NCBI GenBank assembly: GCA_011048995.1
Contig: DSCS01000058.1
Location: 1 to 64,000 of the forward strand
Length of the DNA stretch: 64,000 nt
Reading direction: 5' to 3'
Source: Bacillota bacterium
GTDB taxonomy: Bacteria; Macinerneyibacteriota; Macinerneyibacteria; Macinerneyibacteriales; DSCS01
Each line of letters starts with the position of its first letter. Positions within the stretch are counted from its first letter, which is position 1. Shown one piece after another: positions 8,034 through 18,189 of this stretch. A program made the position numbers and the translations under genes. The notes under the pieces were generated by a model that made no database searches, was not told the DNA's origin, and saw nothing but the letters and a program-made list of their open reading frames with translations.

Positions 8034-10652
8034 GTGAACCAGGGATTTTCGAAAAGAACACTCAGCCCAATATGGAGAAAAGTTTTCTCTTTTTTTGAAT
8101 TCATCGGTATTTTTTTTCTCTCTTTGATATTCCATGTGGCAGCTCTCTTCACGATTATAAATTTCCTTCTTTCACCGGCTATTCTCAATAGCTCTCTGCT
8201 GGCCGAATTTGCTGATATTTCCGTTCAAAAGACATCCTCTTTTCTGCCATGGTCCCTGACAGTGCAGGGAGGTTTTCTTTCCTTTCCTGAAGCGGATATC
8301 TCATTTGAGTCTTTTCACCTTAAGCTGAATCCCTGGGCCTTTTTTAAGGGGATGCCCCATATCAAGCTGCTTTCTTTAAGAGAAGCCTCTATAACGGTCA
8401 AAGATATCTCAAAGGACAACGCTCTTTTGTCTGAAGAAAGGGAGAAAACAGGAAAAAGCGGCCCCGCAGACAGCGGAAAGAGGCTTTTCCCTGAAAAAGT
8501 GCCGCGTTTCAGTATCGGCCTTTTCGAGATTGACGGTTTGGAAGTGACAGGAGAAGCTTCCGGCTTTTCCCATAGGGGTTTCTTCAGGCTTTCGGGATCA
8601 TTGGAATCTCCCACAGGACGATGGGAAGGAATCAACGGAGGAATCTTCTTCCACAGCAAGGAAAACAGCCTTGTGTTTACAGAAGAAGAAGATCAGAGAG
8701 AACTTCTCTACAATATTTCTGTTCATGCCGGCTTTTCACAGGGGAAAGCGGCTATGGAAGAGAAGATTTCCCTGATTCATCCCGAAGGGGAAAGCCGTTT
8801 GGATCACAGAGGCGGTTTTCTTTTCACAGGGGAACACTCCCGGCTCTCTATCAGGGAAGTCGGCTTTCTTTTGAACGGGATGAGCCTTCTTCAAGCCGAA
8901 GGCACTTTGGCCTTTAATGATCAATTCGGACTTGAATCTCTTGTTTTCCCGCGTTTTTCCTCTCATCTCGATTTGACAAAGATCAATGCTGCCCTTCGCC
9001 GTTATCATCCCGGCCTTCTTCCTTTTGATGTTCAAGGCTATTTTCAGGCTGAAGGAGAAGCCCGGGAAGAAACAGTGAAGGCAAAAATCACGGTTTCTGT
9101 CCCCAAAGCTGAATGCGAAGGAATATCGGCCCAAAATGCCGCATTGTCCCTTGTATTATCGGGAACTCCCCGGCAGGTAAAAATAGAAGCCGATGCCGAG
9201 ATCAAAAGCCTCCTGGTATCCCAAATGGGCAGTCCTGTTGAGAATGTCCGCCTTTCAGCTCAAGGTGTATTGAATCCGGAAAATATGAGCGGAGAAGCTG
9301 TCCTGGAAGATTTCTCCTTTTCACTTTACGGCGGGCTTTTCCAGCTTCGCGGCCGCAGCCCCGATTTTGACACTCTTCACATGAACCTCTTGATGAAAGA
9401 GTTTACCTTTTACAACTATTTCAACATGCCTCTTTACGCCAAAATCAATGCCATGGCCGAATTGACAGGCTCTCTGTCCGAAGGGTTATCTCTCTATATC
9501 TCGGCAGGGGCGGAGAACATCGATTACAGGATGGATTTTTCCCCCATCATGGTTCCAAAAATGACTGTAGGAGGGGGAGTGATCATTTCTCCCCGTCAAA
9601 AATATCTTTATTGTGACAACTTTTTCCTTAAATTGGGACAGAATAACCGTTTTCTCGTCAATGGCTTCCTTGAAGGGTGGGGGGAGCAGGGAGTCAACCT
9701 GACACTTTCCCATTCCAGGGTTAATATCCCGGAACTGATCTCTTTTTTGCCGTCCCTTCCTGAAATGACCGCAGAAGGAAGCATCGACTTTACATTGGAT
9801 ATCACGGGAACGCTGGAGAATATTCGGGTCAAAAGCGACAATACACTTTCCGGACTTGCTCTCTTTTATCCAGAAAAAAAGATCTCGCTGAGCGGCCTTG
9901 ACGGCCGCTTCTGGCTGGAAGGAGAACTCGATAAGTGGAAAGCTGTATTTGACTGTTCCGTGGAAGAGTTCCGATACGGCAAAGATATTTCCGTCAGGGG
10001 ACTTGCCTTCTCTTTACCTTATTACTTCGGTGATTTCCTTCCTGAAGAACTGCGCCAGGCTGATGAGATCAATTTCCGGTTCAAGGAAAGCGGCTATCAA
10101 CATTTTTTAATCGAAGATTTCAAAGCGTCTCTCTTTGCGGCCGGCAAAGCCGGAGCCATAAAGACTTTCTACGGCCGCTTTCTTGACGGACAGATCGGGG
10201 GCTCTCTCAAGGCGGATATCAATACGATGAGCTATGCGACCCAATTCAATGCCATTGATTTGAATCTGAGAAAAGGAACCGGCCGTCGGGGGACATCCCT
10301 CCTTTCCATGGTATCCAGAATCGAAGGGAAATCCACTGATATCGAAGGCTATTGGGACATTACAAAAATCGACAGCGATGTCCTGGATAAAGCGCTGATT
10401 TCCATCGATCCCGATAAAAAAAATCCGCAAGTCCAGAATATCAGGAAAAAATTGAACATGGTCGGAGTTGTTCCTAAAAATGTCCTTGTCACGACATCAA
10501 ACGGCTTTGTCAATATTCACCCGACCTTTGGTTTCAGACGTTCTAATCTTGTTTCTTTCATTTTGGGGTTTTTAATCGGAGGGCTGGATGTGGAGCCCAT
10601 ACGCCGTATACCTTTAGAAAGCATCTTGAAAGAAACCGGTGTTTCTTTCTAA
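8034..10652 (+). CDS. AsmA-superfamily inter-membrane protein, YdbH-like
   Basis: Predicted inner-membrane-anchored periplasmic protein of 872 residues. One transmembrane helix is visible near residues 25-50 (FFLSLIFHVAALFTIINFLL), followed by a long beta-rich periplasmic region typical of AsmA/TamB/YdbH proteins, which form lipid-conducting grooves between inner and outer membranes. E. coli YdbH is similar in size. The YdbH assignment rests largely on the next gene, which carries a YdbL-like (DUF1318) end. The start is uncertain: GTG at 8034 has no good SD, and an overlapping ATG at 8032 is followed at once by TGA. A weak -10 (TATACT, 7969-7974) lies upstream. The family call is fairly safe; the exact subfamily is inference. 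Confidence 0.72.
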   Translation: MNQGFSKRTLSPIWRKVFSFFEFIGIFFLSLIFHVAALFTIINFLLSPAILNSSLLAEFADISVQKTSSFLPWSLTVQGGFLSFPEADISFESFHLKLNPWAFFKGMPHIKLLSLREASITVKDISKDNALLSEEREKTGKSGPADSGKRLFPEKVPRFSIGLFEIDGLEVTGEASGFSHRGFFRLSGSLESPTGRWEGINGGIFFHSKENSLVFTEEEDQRELLYNISVHAGFSQGKAAMEEKISLIHPEGESRLDHRGGFLFTGEHSRLSIREVGFLLNGMSLLQAEGTLAFNDQFGLESLVFPRFSSHLDLTKINAALRRYHPGLLPFDVQGYFQAEGEAREETVKAKITVSVPKAECEGISAQNAALSLVLSGTPRQVKIEADAEIKSLLVSQMGSPVENVRLSAQGVLNPENMSGEAVLEDFSFSLYGGLFQLRGRSPDFDTLHMNLLMKEFTFYNYFNMPLYAKINAMAELTGSLSEGLSLYISAGAENIDYRMDFSPIMVPKMTVGGGVIISPRQKYLYCDNFFLKLGQNNRFLVNGFLEGWGEQGVNLTLSHSRVNIPELISFLPSLPEMTAEGSIDFTLDITGTLENIRVKSDNTLSGLALFYPEKKISLSGLDGRFWLEGELDKWKAVFDCSVEEFRYGKDISVRGLAFSLPYYFGDFLPEELRQADEINFRFKESGYQHFLIEDFKASLFAAGKAGAIKTFYGRFLDGQIGGSLKADINTMSYATQFNAIDLNLRKGTGRRGTSLLSMVSRIEGKSTDIEGYWDITKIDSDVLDKALISIDPDKKNPQVQNIRKKLNMVGVVPKNVLVTTSNGFVNIHPTFGFRRSNLVSFILGFLIGGLDVEPIRRIPLESILKETGVSF

Positions 10653-10664
10653 GAAAGGAGAAGC

Positions 10665-11240
10665 ATGAAAAAAACGATCTTCTTCCTCTCGCTTTTAACC
10701 GTTTTCTCTCTTTTGCAGGGCTGTTCGCTTCTCAGCCCAAAAGCTAAAATCGAGATCACCCTTGTGGGAGAGAAGACATCGTTGGAAAATCAGGTCCTGG
10801 GGAATTACGGCTTTATCGGAGCTGACCCGCTGATGTTAGTCTCTGTCAGAGCCCTTCCGGATGACATTTCTTTGATCTCCGATGAGAAAAAACGCTCTTT
10901 TCTGGCCTATCAAAACCGCCTTTATAACAAAGATGATTATCAGCGTTTCATGGACATGAAAATCATCGGCGAGAATAATAGCGGATATGTCGAAGTCCGG
11001 GACACACAACGACTGGAGCGGGACAAAGAACTTGACCGCCTCATTTCTCGTTTCATTGATGAAGAAAACCGGGACAGGAGAATTATTTACAAACGTATCA
11101 TTTCCGTGACCGAAGGGTTGACAGAAAATGACATCTCAAAGGTCGAAGAGATCTTCGCCCACAAAATGCAGGATGAGGCGAAAACAGGATGGTATGTTCA
11201 GGATGCCTCAGGCCTTTGGAGGGAGAAGAGTGCGCCTTAA
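10665..11240 (+). CDS. Lipoprotein with YdbL-like (DUF1318) C-terminus
   Basis: 191 residues with a lipoprotein signal ending in LLQGC (Cys20). Residues 120-188 match YdbL/DUF1318: DEENRDRRIIYKRI and GWYVQDASGLWREK align by eye with the ERR...Y and GEYVQGINGKWLRK parts of E. coli YdbL. E. coli YdbL is a soluble periplasmic factor that works with YdbH and the small lipoprotein YnbE. Here lipidation and the DUF1318 end are in one protein, so residues 20-70 may stand in for YnbE, which is inference. It starts 12 nt after the AsmA-like gene behind AAAGGAG and overlaps the next gene by 11 nt. Confidence 0.75.
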   Translation: MKKTIFFLSLLTVFSLLQGCSLLSPKAKIEITLVGEKTSLENQVLGNYGFIGADPLMLVSVRALPDDISLISDEKKRSFLAYQNRLYNKDDYQRFMDMKIIGENNSGYVEVRDTQRLERDKELDRLISRFIDEENRDRRIIYKRIISVTEGLTENDISKVEEIFAHKMQDEAKTGWYVQDASGLWREKSAP

Positions 11241-14200
11241 GACCGGTATTTTCTTTTTTGTTCTTATGATGGCGTTGTTCTCCTGCGCCCATAAAGGAGA
11301 CATCCGTTCTCTTAAGGATGCTTCCGGACAGATCGATGTGCGTTTGGGGGGCATCGAGTCCATACGGTTTTGCAAACAAAGCTCCATGATCTATTACACT
11401 GTCGTCGAAAACAATAACCGCCAGATTGCAAGATACCATGTAGAGAGCGGAACACGGGATTATCTTTTCAATACATCTTACGAAGAGCGTCTGGAAGACA
11501 TCAACAGCCAGGGGGAAATATTGTTTACGACGGACCAATATGATGTCCAAGGGGACATCCTCTTGGCAGGGCCCAAAGGAAAGATAGTCAATCTGGGACG
11601 TCCTTTTGTCAGCGAGACTATGCCCCGTTTTTCTCCTGACGGTTCATATATTGCGTTTCGCGCCGTGGAAGCGGGAAAATCGTATCTTGTTATCATAAAA
11701 AAAACAGGCGAGGAGCTTTACCGTTCTGAATTCAAAGCCTTGGACGATTTGGCGTTCGGCCATGAAGGCGTCTATCTCTTAAGAGGGAATGAAATCGCCG
11801 TTCTTGATTATCAAGCCGACAGTATCCGCGTTCTTTCGTCTTCTCCCGTAAGGAAAACGTCGTTGTTTTATGATAGCAGCTCCCGGACCCTTTATTCCCT
11901 TTCAAACCCCCTTGAAAGAGATAAAGAGACAGCCCGGAAAGCAACCGAGACAGTTTTTATAACCCGGTTCAGCCAAGGGCAGGAGCATTATCTTTTCGGG
12001 GGGTCTCATATCCATTGTTTTTCACTCAGTGATGATATTCTTTTTTATACACGGGGGCCTCGTCTTTCTTATCGCAGAAGAGACGAACTTGTCTATGAGT
12101 TCTCATCTGTTTATCACTATAACAATTACATGGAACGCACAGATGACATCGGAGATATCCTTCCGTTGGCGGAGGCGGTCGTCTCACTCTTCCCTGCGCA
12201 AGAGTCTCTTCTCTTCCTGACCCGTTATCTCAATACTCTTTTGGAGCAGGGCCGTCCCCGATTGGCGGAGATGGAATCTGAAAAATGGTCTTTTCTGTTA
12301 CATCAGGAAGGAAAGAGTAAATCCGATCTGCTTTCACTTGAACCCCAATCGGTTTCTCCCGCCTTTCAGGAGGGCCTTTTTGAAAGAGAACTCTCCCGGC
12401 TTTATGAAATGAACGATTATATCGGCTATTTGTCTTTTTTCAATAAGCATGAAAAACAAGTCAGCAGAAACAGAAAAAACAAATGGGCTCTTTATGCCGC
12501 TGAAAGTGAACTTTCTCTCGGGAGAAGACAAAACGCTCTGCTGCGATTAGAAGAACTCATCAGCCGGGTTCTCTACAGTGATCCCTGGTCTCTGAAGGCT
12601 TTAACCCTTTATTTGAAAGAGAAAGGTGATTTCCGCCCTCAAAGCGGATATTCATTGAATCAGTTAAACCGTATACGGGAAAGAGAGCCGTCTGATTCTT
12701 TTCTCTATTACGGCGCAACAGCAGCTGTCATGGAAACGCTGCTCATCGTCAAAAACTACAGCGGTGCTCTGCAGGAATGGGAAAAACACAAGAATCGGGG
12801 CCATGAGGAGCATGTGGAACTTCTCTATCCGCCTCTGCTCCACATCTATCCCCATTATGCCAGCGAAGAGGGGATCGCCTTCTTTTCTAAGCTTCTCGAA
12901 GAAGGTTATTCAGGGATATATTATGAGGCGATTGTTTCCTTTTTGCAAAATACAGCAATGAATATCGTTGACCGGTACGAAAATGAAGGGGATCTTCTCA
13001 AGGCTCGAAAAATACTTCTTATGCTGAGAGATGCTCTCCCCGGAAATATCGACATCAACCGCTCTTTGATCCGCATCGATTACCTGCTGGGCCATATTAT
13101 GGATACCGCCGGCCGCTATAAAGCACTCTACCTCGAATCCCCTGAGGATCCGTTGTTATCCTACCTCTACGGCTTTGCCCTGACCTATGTGGGGACATCT
13201 TATGAAGTTAAAAAACGCCCGGATTTTACGATTTCAGCCTATGATGAAGCGCTTGAGCTTGTCCTTGGCGCTGTTGAGCGTCAACCTCAGGAGCCGGTGA
13301 TGCATTTGACTTTAGGCTGGCTTTATGAAGAGATGGAGCGATTGGGAGAAGGACAGTTTCTGGAGCAATCCCTGGAAGAATACAGAACAGGCCTGGCCTT
13401 AACAGAAAAGAGTGACACCCGCCTGCAGGGTTATTTTGAGAAAAATATCGGAAACATCTACTTCAAACTCAAAATTTATGACCGGGCTTTGGCTTATTAC
13501 CGTTCCATGGAAGAAAAGATTCCGGCTTATCAAAGCCGCGAAGAGGAAAAGCTCTATAATTTGCGCCTTTCAACGATCTATTATAATCTCAACGATTATG
13601 GCAAAGCCATGGAAAGCGATACTCTCTTATTGAAGATGTATTTGGAAGATCAGGATATTAAAGGACAGGATTATATTTTAAAGCATATGGGAATGCTGGC
13701 GTCTCTGTCAGGAAGATACCTTGAGGCTGTCCGGTTTTTTGAACGCGCTCTCAATCTGGGACTTTTCGATGATCTCCATCCTCAGCGTGTTCTCTACCAT
13801 CGAAATATTGCTTATAACGCGTTGTTGGGAGATGATTCAGATAAAGCCCTGGCTCAGGCACAAAAAGGCCTTGATATCCTTCAAAAAGCATCCGGGACGA
13901 CTAAAAAAGGACAGAGACTCCTGGACATCTCCATTGCCATGTCCTTATCCGGGGCGGAAGAAGCCGGCGCTTACAAAGGTTTCACGCCGGATATGGAGCG
14001 CAACCTTCTTTTATCGATTATGGCGGCGTCTTCCATGGAGAAAGGGGAGATGGGCCGGGCCGTTCAGCTTTTTGAAGAAAAACTCTCTGTATCTGACAGC
14101 CCTTACGCCGACATGATCATTACCAATAATTTCGCTTCGTTATATTACAGGATCGGCAATGATATCCGTATGGAAGAATACTTAAACCGCTCCTTGAATA

Positions 14201-17200
14201 TTGCCCAGTCAAATAACTATTTGAAAGGGGTTTTGGTGAATCAGCTTTCTTCTATTTTTCTGGAAATGAATGCCTCACCCCACTGGTATGAGCAGCTTGA
14301 AAAGATGGAAGATGATATCCGAAATATTCGTGACAAAGAACTTCATGAGCTTCATCAACGACTGATGATCATCGCCTTTATGAAATCAGCTCCCCATAAC
14401 CCCGTTTTGTCTTCGCTGGAAGAGTCCGTTTCTTATCAGATGGACTTATTCCGCCGTTATGATAAGATCAGCCGATTGTTCCAAAACCAAAATCTAAGTC
14501 CTCCGATGAAACGCCTCTATCACCTTTTTACTGCACGTTTTCTGGGGGAAGATGCACGGACTGCATTGAATGAATTGACCGGGGAAGATGACTTTCTTGA
14601 TTTCCTGGTCTTTCTGGATTGCGCTCTTCTCAGCCGCGGTAATCCTACTCTTGCTTTTGATTATCTGGAAAAAGCCTCTGCAGCCATTCATTTGATCACT
14701 GAAAAAAGCGCTCCTTTCTTTGCGGCCTTTATGAAAGATCACGGAGATCTTCCTTACCGCATTCTGGAAGATGTTTACCGAAGCGACTTGAGTTATGACC
14801 GGGTAATCGCCGTTTTGACTTCTTTTGAATTGTTTTACGAACGCATTCAGTATCTTTTCTTCAGCCCGGAGCTGGCATCACAGATGGACATCGCCCATCT
14901 AGGTAATTATTTTTATTTCCTGTCAAAGAAAAACTCTGAAGAAATCGCTGCCTATGATGCCCTTTTGGGGGACAATGCAAAACTTATCGCCGGAATCCCC
15001 TTTATGGACGGCCCGCGCCTGCGCTCTCTTCTCACCACGGGAGACACGATCGCATACCGACTGCACAAAAAATACCTCCTTATTTCCGAAAACAGCATGA
15101 CCCTTTCAGCTGCTCCCGAATCACCCGTTTTTACTGTGGACAGAGAGGGGAAGGCTTTCAAGCCTCAAAGCTTCAATGCCTGGTCTTTGGCTCAGCTAAG
15201 CCTCTTTTACGAAGGCCGGCTTATGCCGCTTCCCTGGGAAAATGCTGCTGAAGAAAGAATCACGTCAGAGAACAGCGGAAATTTCAAACTCTCTTCTCCG
15301 GTAATCAAAGGCGAGGTCAACCCATATGAAATAAGATTAGGAGATTTGTCGACCTTAGATTTTCTTTCCGAGGGTCTCACTATAGATGGTTTATGGATCA
15401 AAGCCGATGAAGATCCGCTTCCTGTTTCTTTTCGTCTGTTAACCGATATCGCTCTTTATACCGGCTTGAATCACATAAAAATCAATGATATCTCTTTATC
15501 ATACCGGCAAATGGATGATTATGAATTTGCTCATTTTATCAATGACAAAACAAAGGAGATCGACCGTAAAGCATACCTTTATTTCAGGGAAAAGCATTAT
15601 GGAAGGGCTTTTCGTGAACTGTCCCACCTTGTCCCTCTGCTCCGGATAAAAGGGGACAAAGCCCTGCTGACAAACAGGCTTTACCTCATGATCACCATAG
15701 CCTCGGACCATTTGAGAAACCCGGACCTGATCAAAAATGAACTTAGGGAATATGTAGACTTAAAGGGACTTGATGAAACAGTCTATTATAAAAACCTGGC
15801 GGCTCTTTACGAGCGCACCGGCTTCTACGGACAAGCGGCCGATATCTACGAGCAGGGGCTCATCCCGGGGGATGTCACCCTTCAATTGGCATCACTCTAT
15901 GAAAAAAACGGCCGCTACACGAAAGCAATATCACTTTTAGAATCGGTAAACACAGATATAAGCCTGATCCGGCAGGCCACGATTTATTACAAGTACTTTA
16001 ATGAAAATGAGAGGGCCTTGGATCTTTTAGACAAGGTCACTCAGAAGGGGTTGGATGACTATGTTTCGCTTTTAAAAGGCTCTGTTGATATCCGGAGAGG
16101 CTTATATGAGGCCGCGATATCGACGCTGAAACCTCTGACAGAGTCGCAAAACACTCCTATCCGTCTGGGGGCCTCCATAGGCGTAGCGAATCTTCTCTTT
16201 AAGACAAACCGTTTTATCGAATGCATGAATTATATCCGTACAGCCTTAAAGATGATACCTGAAAAGGAGCATATAGCTGAACAAGTCATCTTGCGTAATC
16301 TTCAGGCTCTGGCATTAGCGGAAACCGGCAGTGAAGATCTGGCTTTATCCGAAATCGATACCGCCCTTGCTTTGGCCGAGCAGTACAATATTCTGTCTGA
16401 AATAAGCGCCATACAGATCAACAAAGCCTTGATATTAAGAGAAACGGGCTCTATCGGAGAAGCGGCACAGCTTCTGGAAAAGGAACTCTCCACAGCTGAA
16501 TCCCAAAACAATGACTATATTCTCAAAGGACTTTACCGTCATTTAGCTATAACATATTATGAACTGGATGACAAAAACCGGTCCCTTCTCTATCTCGGGA
16601 AAATGAAAAACAGAGGGAACCTGACTCCTGAAGAACAGATGTATGATCATTTTTATACGGGGTTATTGACACAAAATACGGCGTTGCTTGAAAAAGCCGT
16701 CGGAGAAGCCGAAGAAATTAAAGATCAGTCAACTGCTCTTGAAATCACCTATCAACTGGGCCTTCTTTCAAAAAAAACAGGGCATCTGGAGCATGCAGCA
16801 GCCCTTCTTGACACCTTGGCCCGGGAAATGAATTCACCGGGGCTTCAGATAAAAATCTTAAAAAAATATCAGGATATTTACCGAGCATTGGCCATTTCTT
16901 ATTTTGACTCCGGACATTTCCCGGAATCACTTTTCACCGTAGAAAAACTAAAACGCATCGCTTTTTTGGTTAATAACCCCTTAGGGGCAGGCCCTGCAAT
17001 AATACCGGCCGATAAAAGGGCCGCTTTGAATGCTTTGAAAAACGATCTTTATAATTTGGACCTGCTGATGAGAAGGGATCACAGTGTGGCTTCGGCTTAT
17101 GAAGCCAAAAAAGAGGCTTTAGACAGGCTCAAATTGGAGATCGCCGTGCAACAGAAAGGAACAGCCGATATTCCCGCACTGTTGGACCCTCCGGCCTTTC

Positions 17201-18189
17201 TCAGCCAAAGGCTTGACTCTAAGACAGCGCTTCTATCCTATCTTGTTCTCGAAGAGCGGACGCTTTTGCTTTCTTTCAATAAAGGAAACATTACCGGTTA
17301 TTCTCTGCCGGCCGGAAAAGAAGAGCTGACAGAACGCATTGCCTATCTCCGCGACCTCATCACTGAAACGGCTTCTGAAGCAGCCATAGAAAAAGAAGCC
17401 GATGCCCTGGGCACTCTGCTGATACCTCTTCGGCTGACAGATGAACGTTTTCTTGTAGTCTCTCCTTCCGGAGTCTTGAATTATCTCCCTTTTTCACTTC
17501 TCAGGAAAGAAGACTCTTATTTAATCGACCGTTTTCCTGTGACCTCTATCCCCGACATGTTCCTTCTTAAGAAAACGGAACCGGAAGAAGGGTTACGCTC
17601 TATTCTTGCTGTGGGAAACCCTGATTTGAATGACCCGGGATTAGAGCTCTATTTTGCGCAAAAAGAAGCCGGGGAGATCAAATTTATTTTTCATGAACAG
17701 ACGGATATTTTGAAGGGGAAAGCGGCCACGGAAGGGGCCATTCGAAAAAAAATGCGGGAAAACGCCTATGATATTGTCCACTTTGCCTGTCACGGTTATT
17801 TTAACCGCCAATACGCTTTACTCTCTCATCTTCTCTTTGCGCCAAGTGAGGGAGAAGACGGCCGTTTTGACGTTGAAGAGATCCGAGCTGATGTACCTGA
17901 TGTCCGCCTGGCTGTTCTCAGCGCCTGCGATTCGGGAGTAGGGGTATTGGGAGAAGGGGAGGAGATCACCGCTTTGGACCGAGCTTTTATGAAATCAGAA
18001 GACACCGCCGTGATCTCATCGCTCTGGCGCATTTCCGACGTGGCAACAGGCATGCTGTTTAAAAAATTTTACCGCTATCTTCGGCAGGGAATTCCGGCAT
18101 CCCAAGCCCTGTGGAAAGCTAAACAAGAGCTGCGCCTTTATTTTTCCCATCCTTCCTATTGGAGTTCGATGAAGTACACGGGAAATTAA
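11230..18189 (+). CDS. Giant lipoprotein: TolB-like N-terminus, long TPR array, C-terminal CHAT protease
   Basis: I choose GTG at 11230, with GGAGG 7 nt upstream, because it starts a lipoprotein signal (ALFSC, Cys19); this gives 2319 residues. After the signal comes a TolB/WD-like propeller segment (about 20-320; RFSPDGSYIAF near 133), then some 1600 residues of TPR-type helical repeats (for example YYNLNDYGKAMES and KNIGNIYFKLKIYDRALAYY). A CHAT domain follows from about 1990 with both catalytic residues: His2188 in HFACHGYF and Cys2233 in LSACDSGVG. CHAT is a caspase/separase-like peptidase fold, normally cytoplasmic; the signal places this one in the envelope. It overlaps the YdbL-like gene by 11 nt, so it is probably co-translated with the lipid-transport pair. 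Substrate unknown. Confidence 0.85.
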   Translation: MRLKTGIFFFVLMMALFSCAHKGDIRSLKDASGQIDVRLGGIESIRFCKQSSMIYYTVVENNNRQIARYHVESGTRDYLFNTSYEERLEDINSQGEILFTTDQYDVQGDILLAGPKGKIVNLGRPFVSETMPRFSPDGSYIAFRAVEAGKSYLVIIKKTGEELYRSEFKALDDLAFGHEGVYLLRGNEIAVLDYQADSIRVLSSSPVRKTSLFYDSSSRTLYSLSNPLERDKETARKATETVFITRFSQGQEHYLFGGSHIHCFSLSDDILFYTRGPRLSYRRRDELVYEFSSVYHYNNYMERTDDIGDILPLAEAVVSLFPAQESLLFLTRYLNTLLEQGRPRLAEMESEKWSFLLHQEGKSKSDLLSLEPQSVSPAFQEGLFERELSRLYEMNDYIGYLSFFNKHEKQVSRNRKNKWALYAAESELSLGRRQNALLRLEELISRVLYSDPWSLKALTLYLKEKGDFRPQSGYSLNQLNRIREREPSDSFLYYGATAAVMETLLIVKNYSGALQEWEKHKNRGHEEHVELLYPPLLHIYPHYASEEGIAFFSKLLEEGYSGIYYEAIVSFLQNTAMNIVDRYENEGDLLKARKILLMLRDALPGNIDINRSLIRIDYLLGHIMDTAGRYKALYLESPEDPLLSYLYGFALTYVGTSYEVKKRPDFTISAYDEALELVLGAVERQPQEPVMHLTLGWLYEEMERLGEGQFLEQSLEEYRTGLALTEKSDTRLQGYFEKNIGNIYFKLKIYDRALAYYRSMEEKIPAYQSREEEKLYNLRLSTIYYNLNDYGKAMESDTLLLKMYLEDQDIKGQDYILKHMGMLASLSGRYLEAVRFFERALNLGLFDDLHPQRVLYHRNIAYNALLGDDSDKALAQAQKGLDILQKASGTTKKGQRLLDISIAMSLSGAEEAGAYKGFTPDMERNLLLSIMAASSMEKGEMGRAVQLFEEKLSVSDSPYADMIITNNFASLYYRIGNDIRMEEYLNRSLNIAQSNNYLKGVLVNQLSSIFLEMNASPHWYEQLEKMEDDIRNIRDKELHELHQRLMIIAFMKSAPHNPVLSSLEESVSYQMDLFRRYDKISRLFQNQNLSPPMKRLYHLFTARFLGEDARTALNELTGEDDFLDFLVFLDCALLSRGNPTLAFDYLEKASAAIHLITEKSAPFFAAFMKDHGDLPYRILEDVYRSDLSYDRVIAVLTSFELFYERIQYLFFSPELASQMDIAHLGNYFYFLSKKNSEEIAAYDALLGDNAKLIAGIPFMDGPRLRSLLTTGDTIAYRLHKKYLLISENSMTLSAAPESPVFTVDREGKAFKPQSFNAWSLAQLSLFYEGRLMPLPWENAAEERITSENSGNFKLSSPVIKGEVNPYEIRLGDLSTLDFLSEGLTIDGLWIKADEDPLPVSFRLLTDIALYTGLNHIKINDISLSYRQMDDYEFAHFINDKTKEIDRKAYLYFREKHYGRAFRELSHLVPLLRIKGDKALLTNRLYLMITIASDHLRNPDLIKNELREYVDLKGLDETVYYKNLAALYERTGFYGQAADIYEQGLIPGDVTLQLASLYEKNGRYTKAISLLESVNTDISLIRQATIYYKYFNENERALDLLDKVTQKGLDDYVSLLKGSVDIRRGLYEAAISTLKPLTESQNTPIRLGASIGVANLLFKTNRFIECMNYIRTALKMIPEKEHIAEQVILRNLQALALAETGSEDLALSEIDTALALAEQYNILSEISAIQINKALILRETGSIGEAAQLLEKELSTAESQNNDYILKGLYRHLAITYYELDDKNRSLLYLGKMKNRGNLTPEEQMYDHFYTGLLTQNTALLEKAVGEAEEIKDQSTALEITYQLGLLSKKTGHLEHAAALLDTLAREMNSPGLQIKILKKYQDIYRALAISYFDSGHFPESLFTVEKLKRIAFLVNNPLGAGPAIIPADKRAALNALKNDLYNLDLLMRRDHSVASAYEAKKEALDRLKLEIAVQQKGTADIPALLDPPAFLSQRLDSKTALLSYLVLEERTLLLSFNKGNITGYSLPAGKEELTERIAYLRDLITETASEAAIEKEADALGTLLIPLRLTDERFLVVSPSGVLNYLPFSLLRKEDSYLIDRFPVTSIPDMFLLKKTEPEEGLRSILAVGNPDLNDPGLELYFAQKEAGEIKFIFHEQTDILKGKAATEGAIRKKMRENAYDIVHFACHGYFNRQYALLSHLLFAPSEGEDGRFDVEEIRADVPDVRLAVLSACDSGVGVLGEGEEITALDRAFMKSEDTAVISSLWRISDVATGMLFKKFYRYLRQGIPASQALWKAKQELRLYFSHPSYWSSMKYTGN

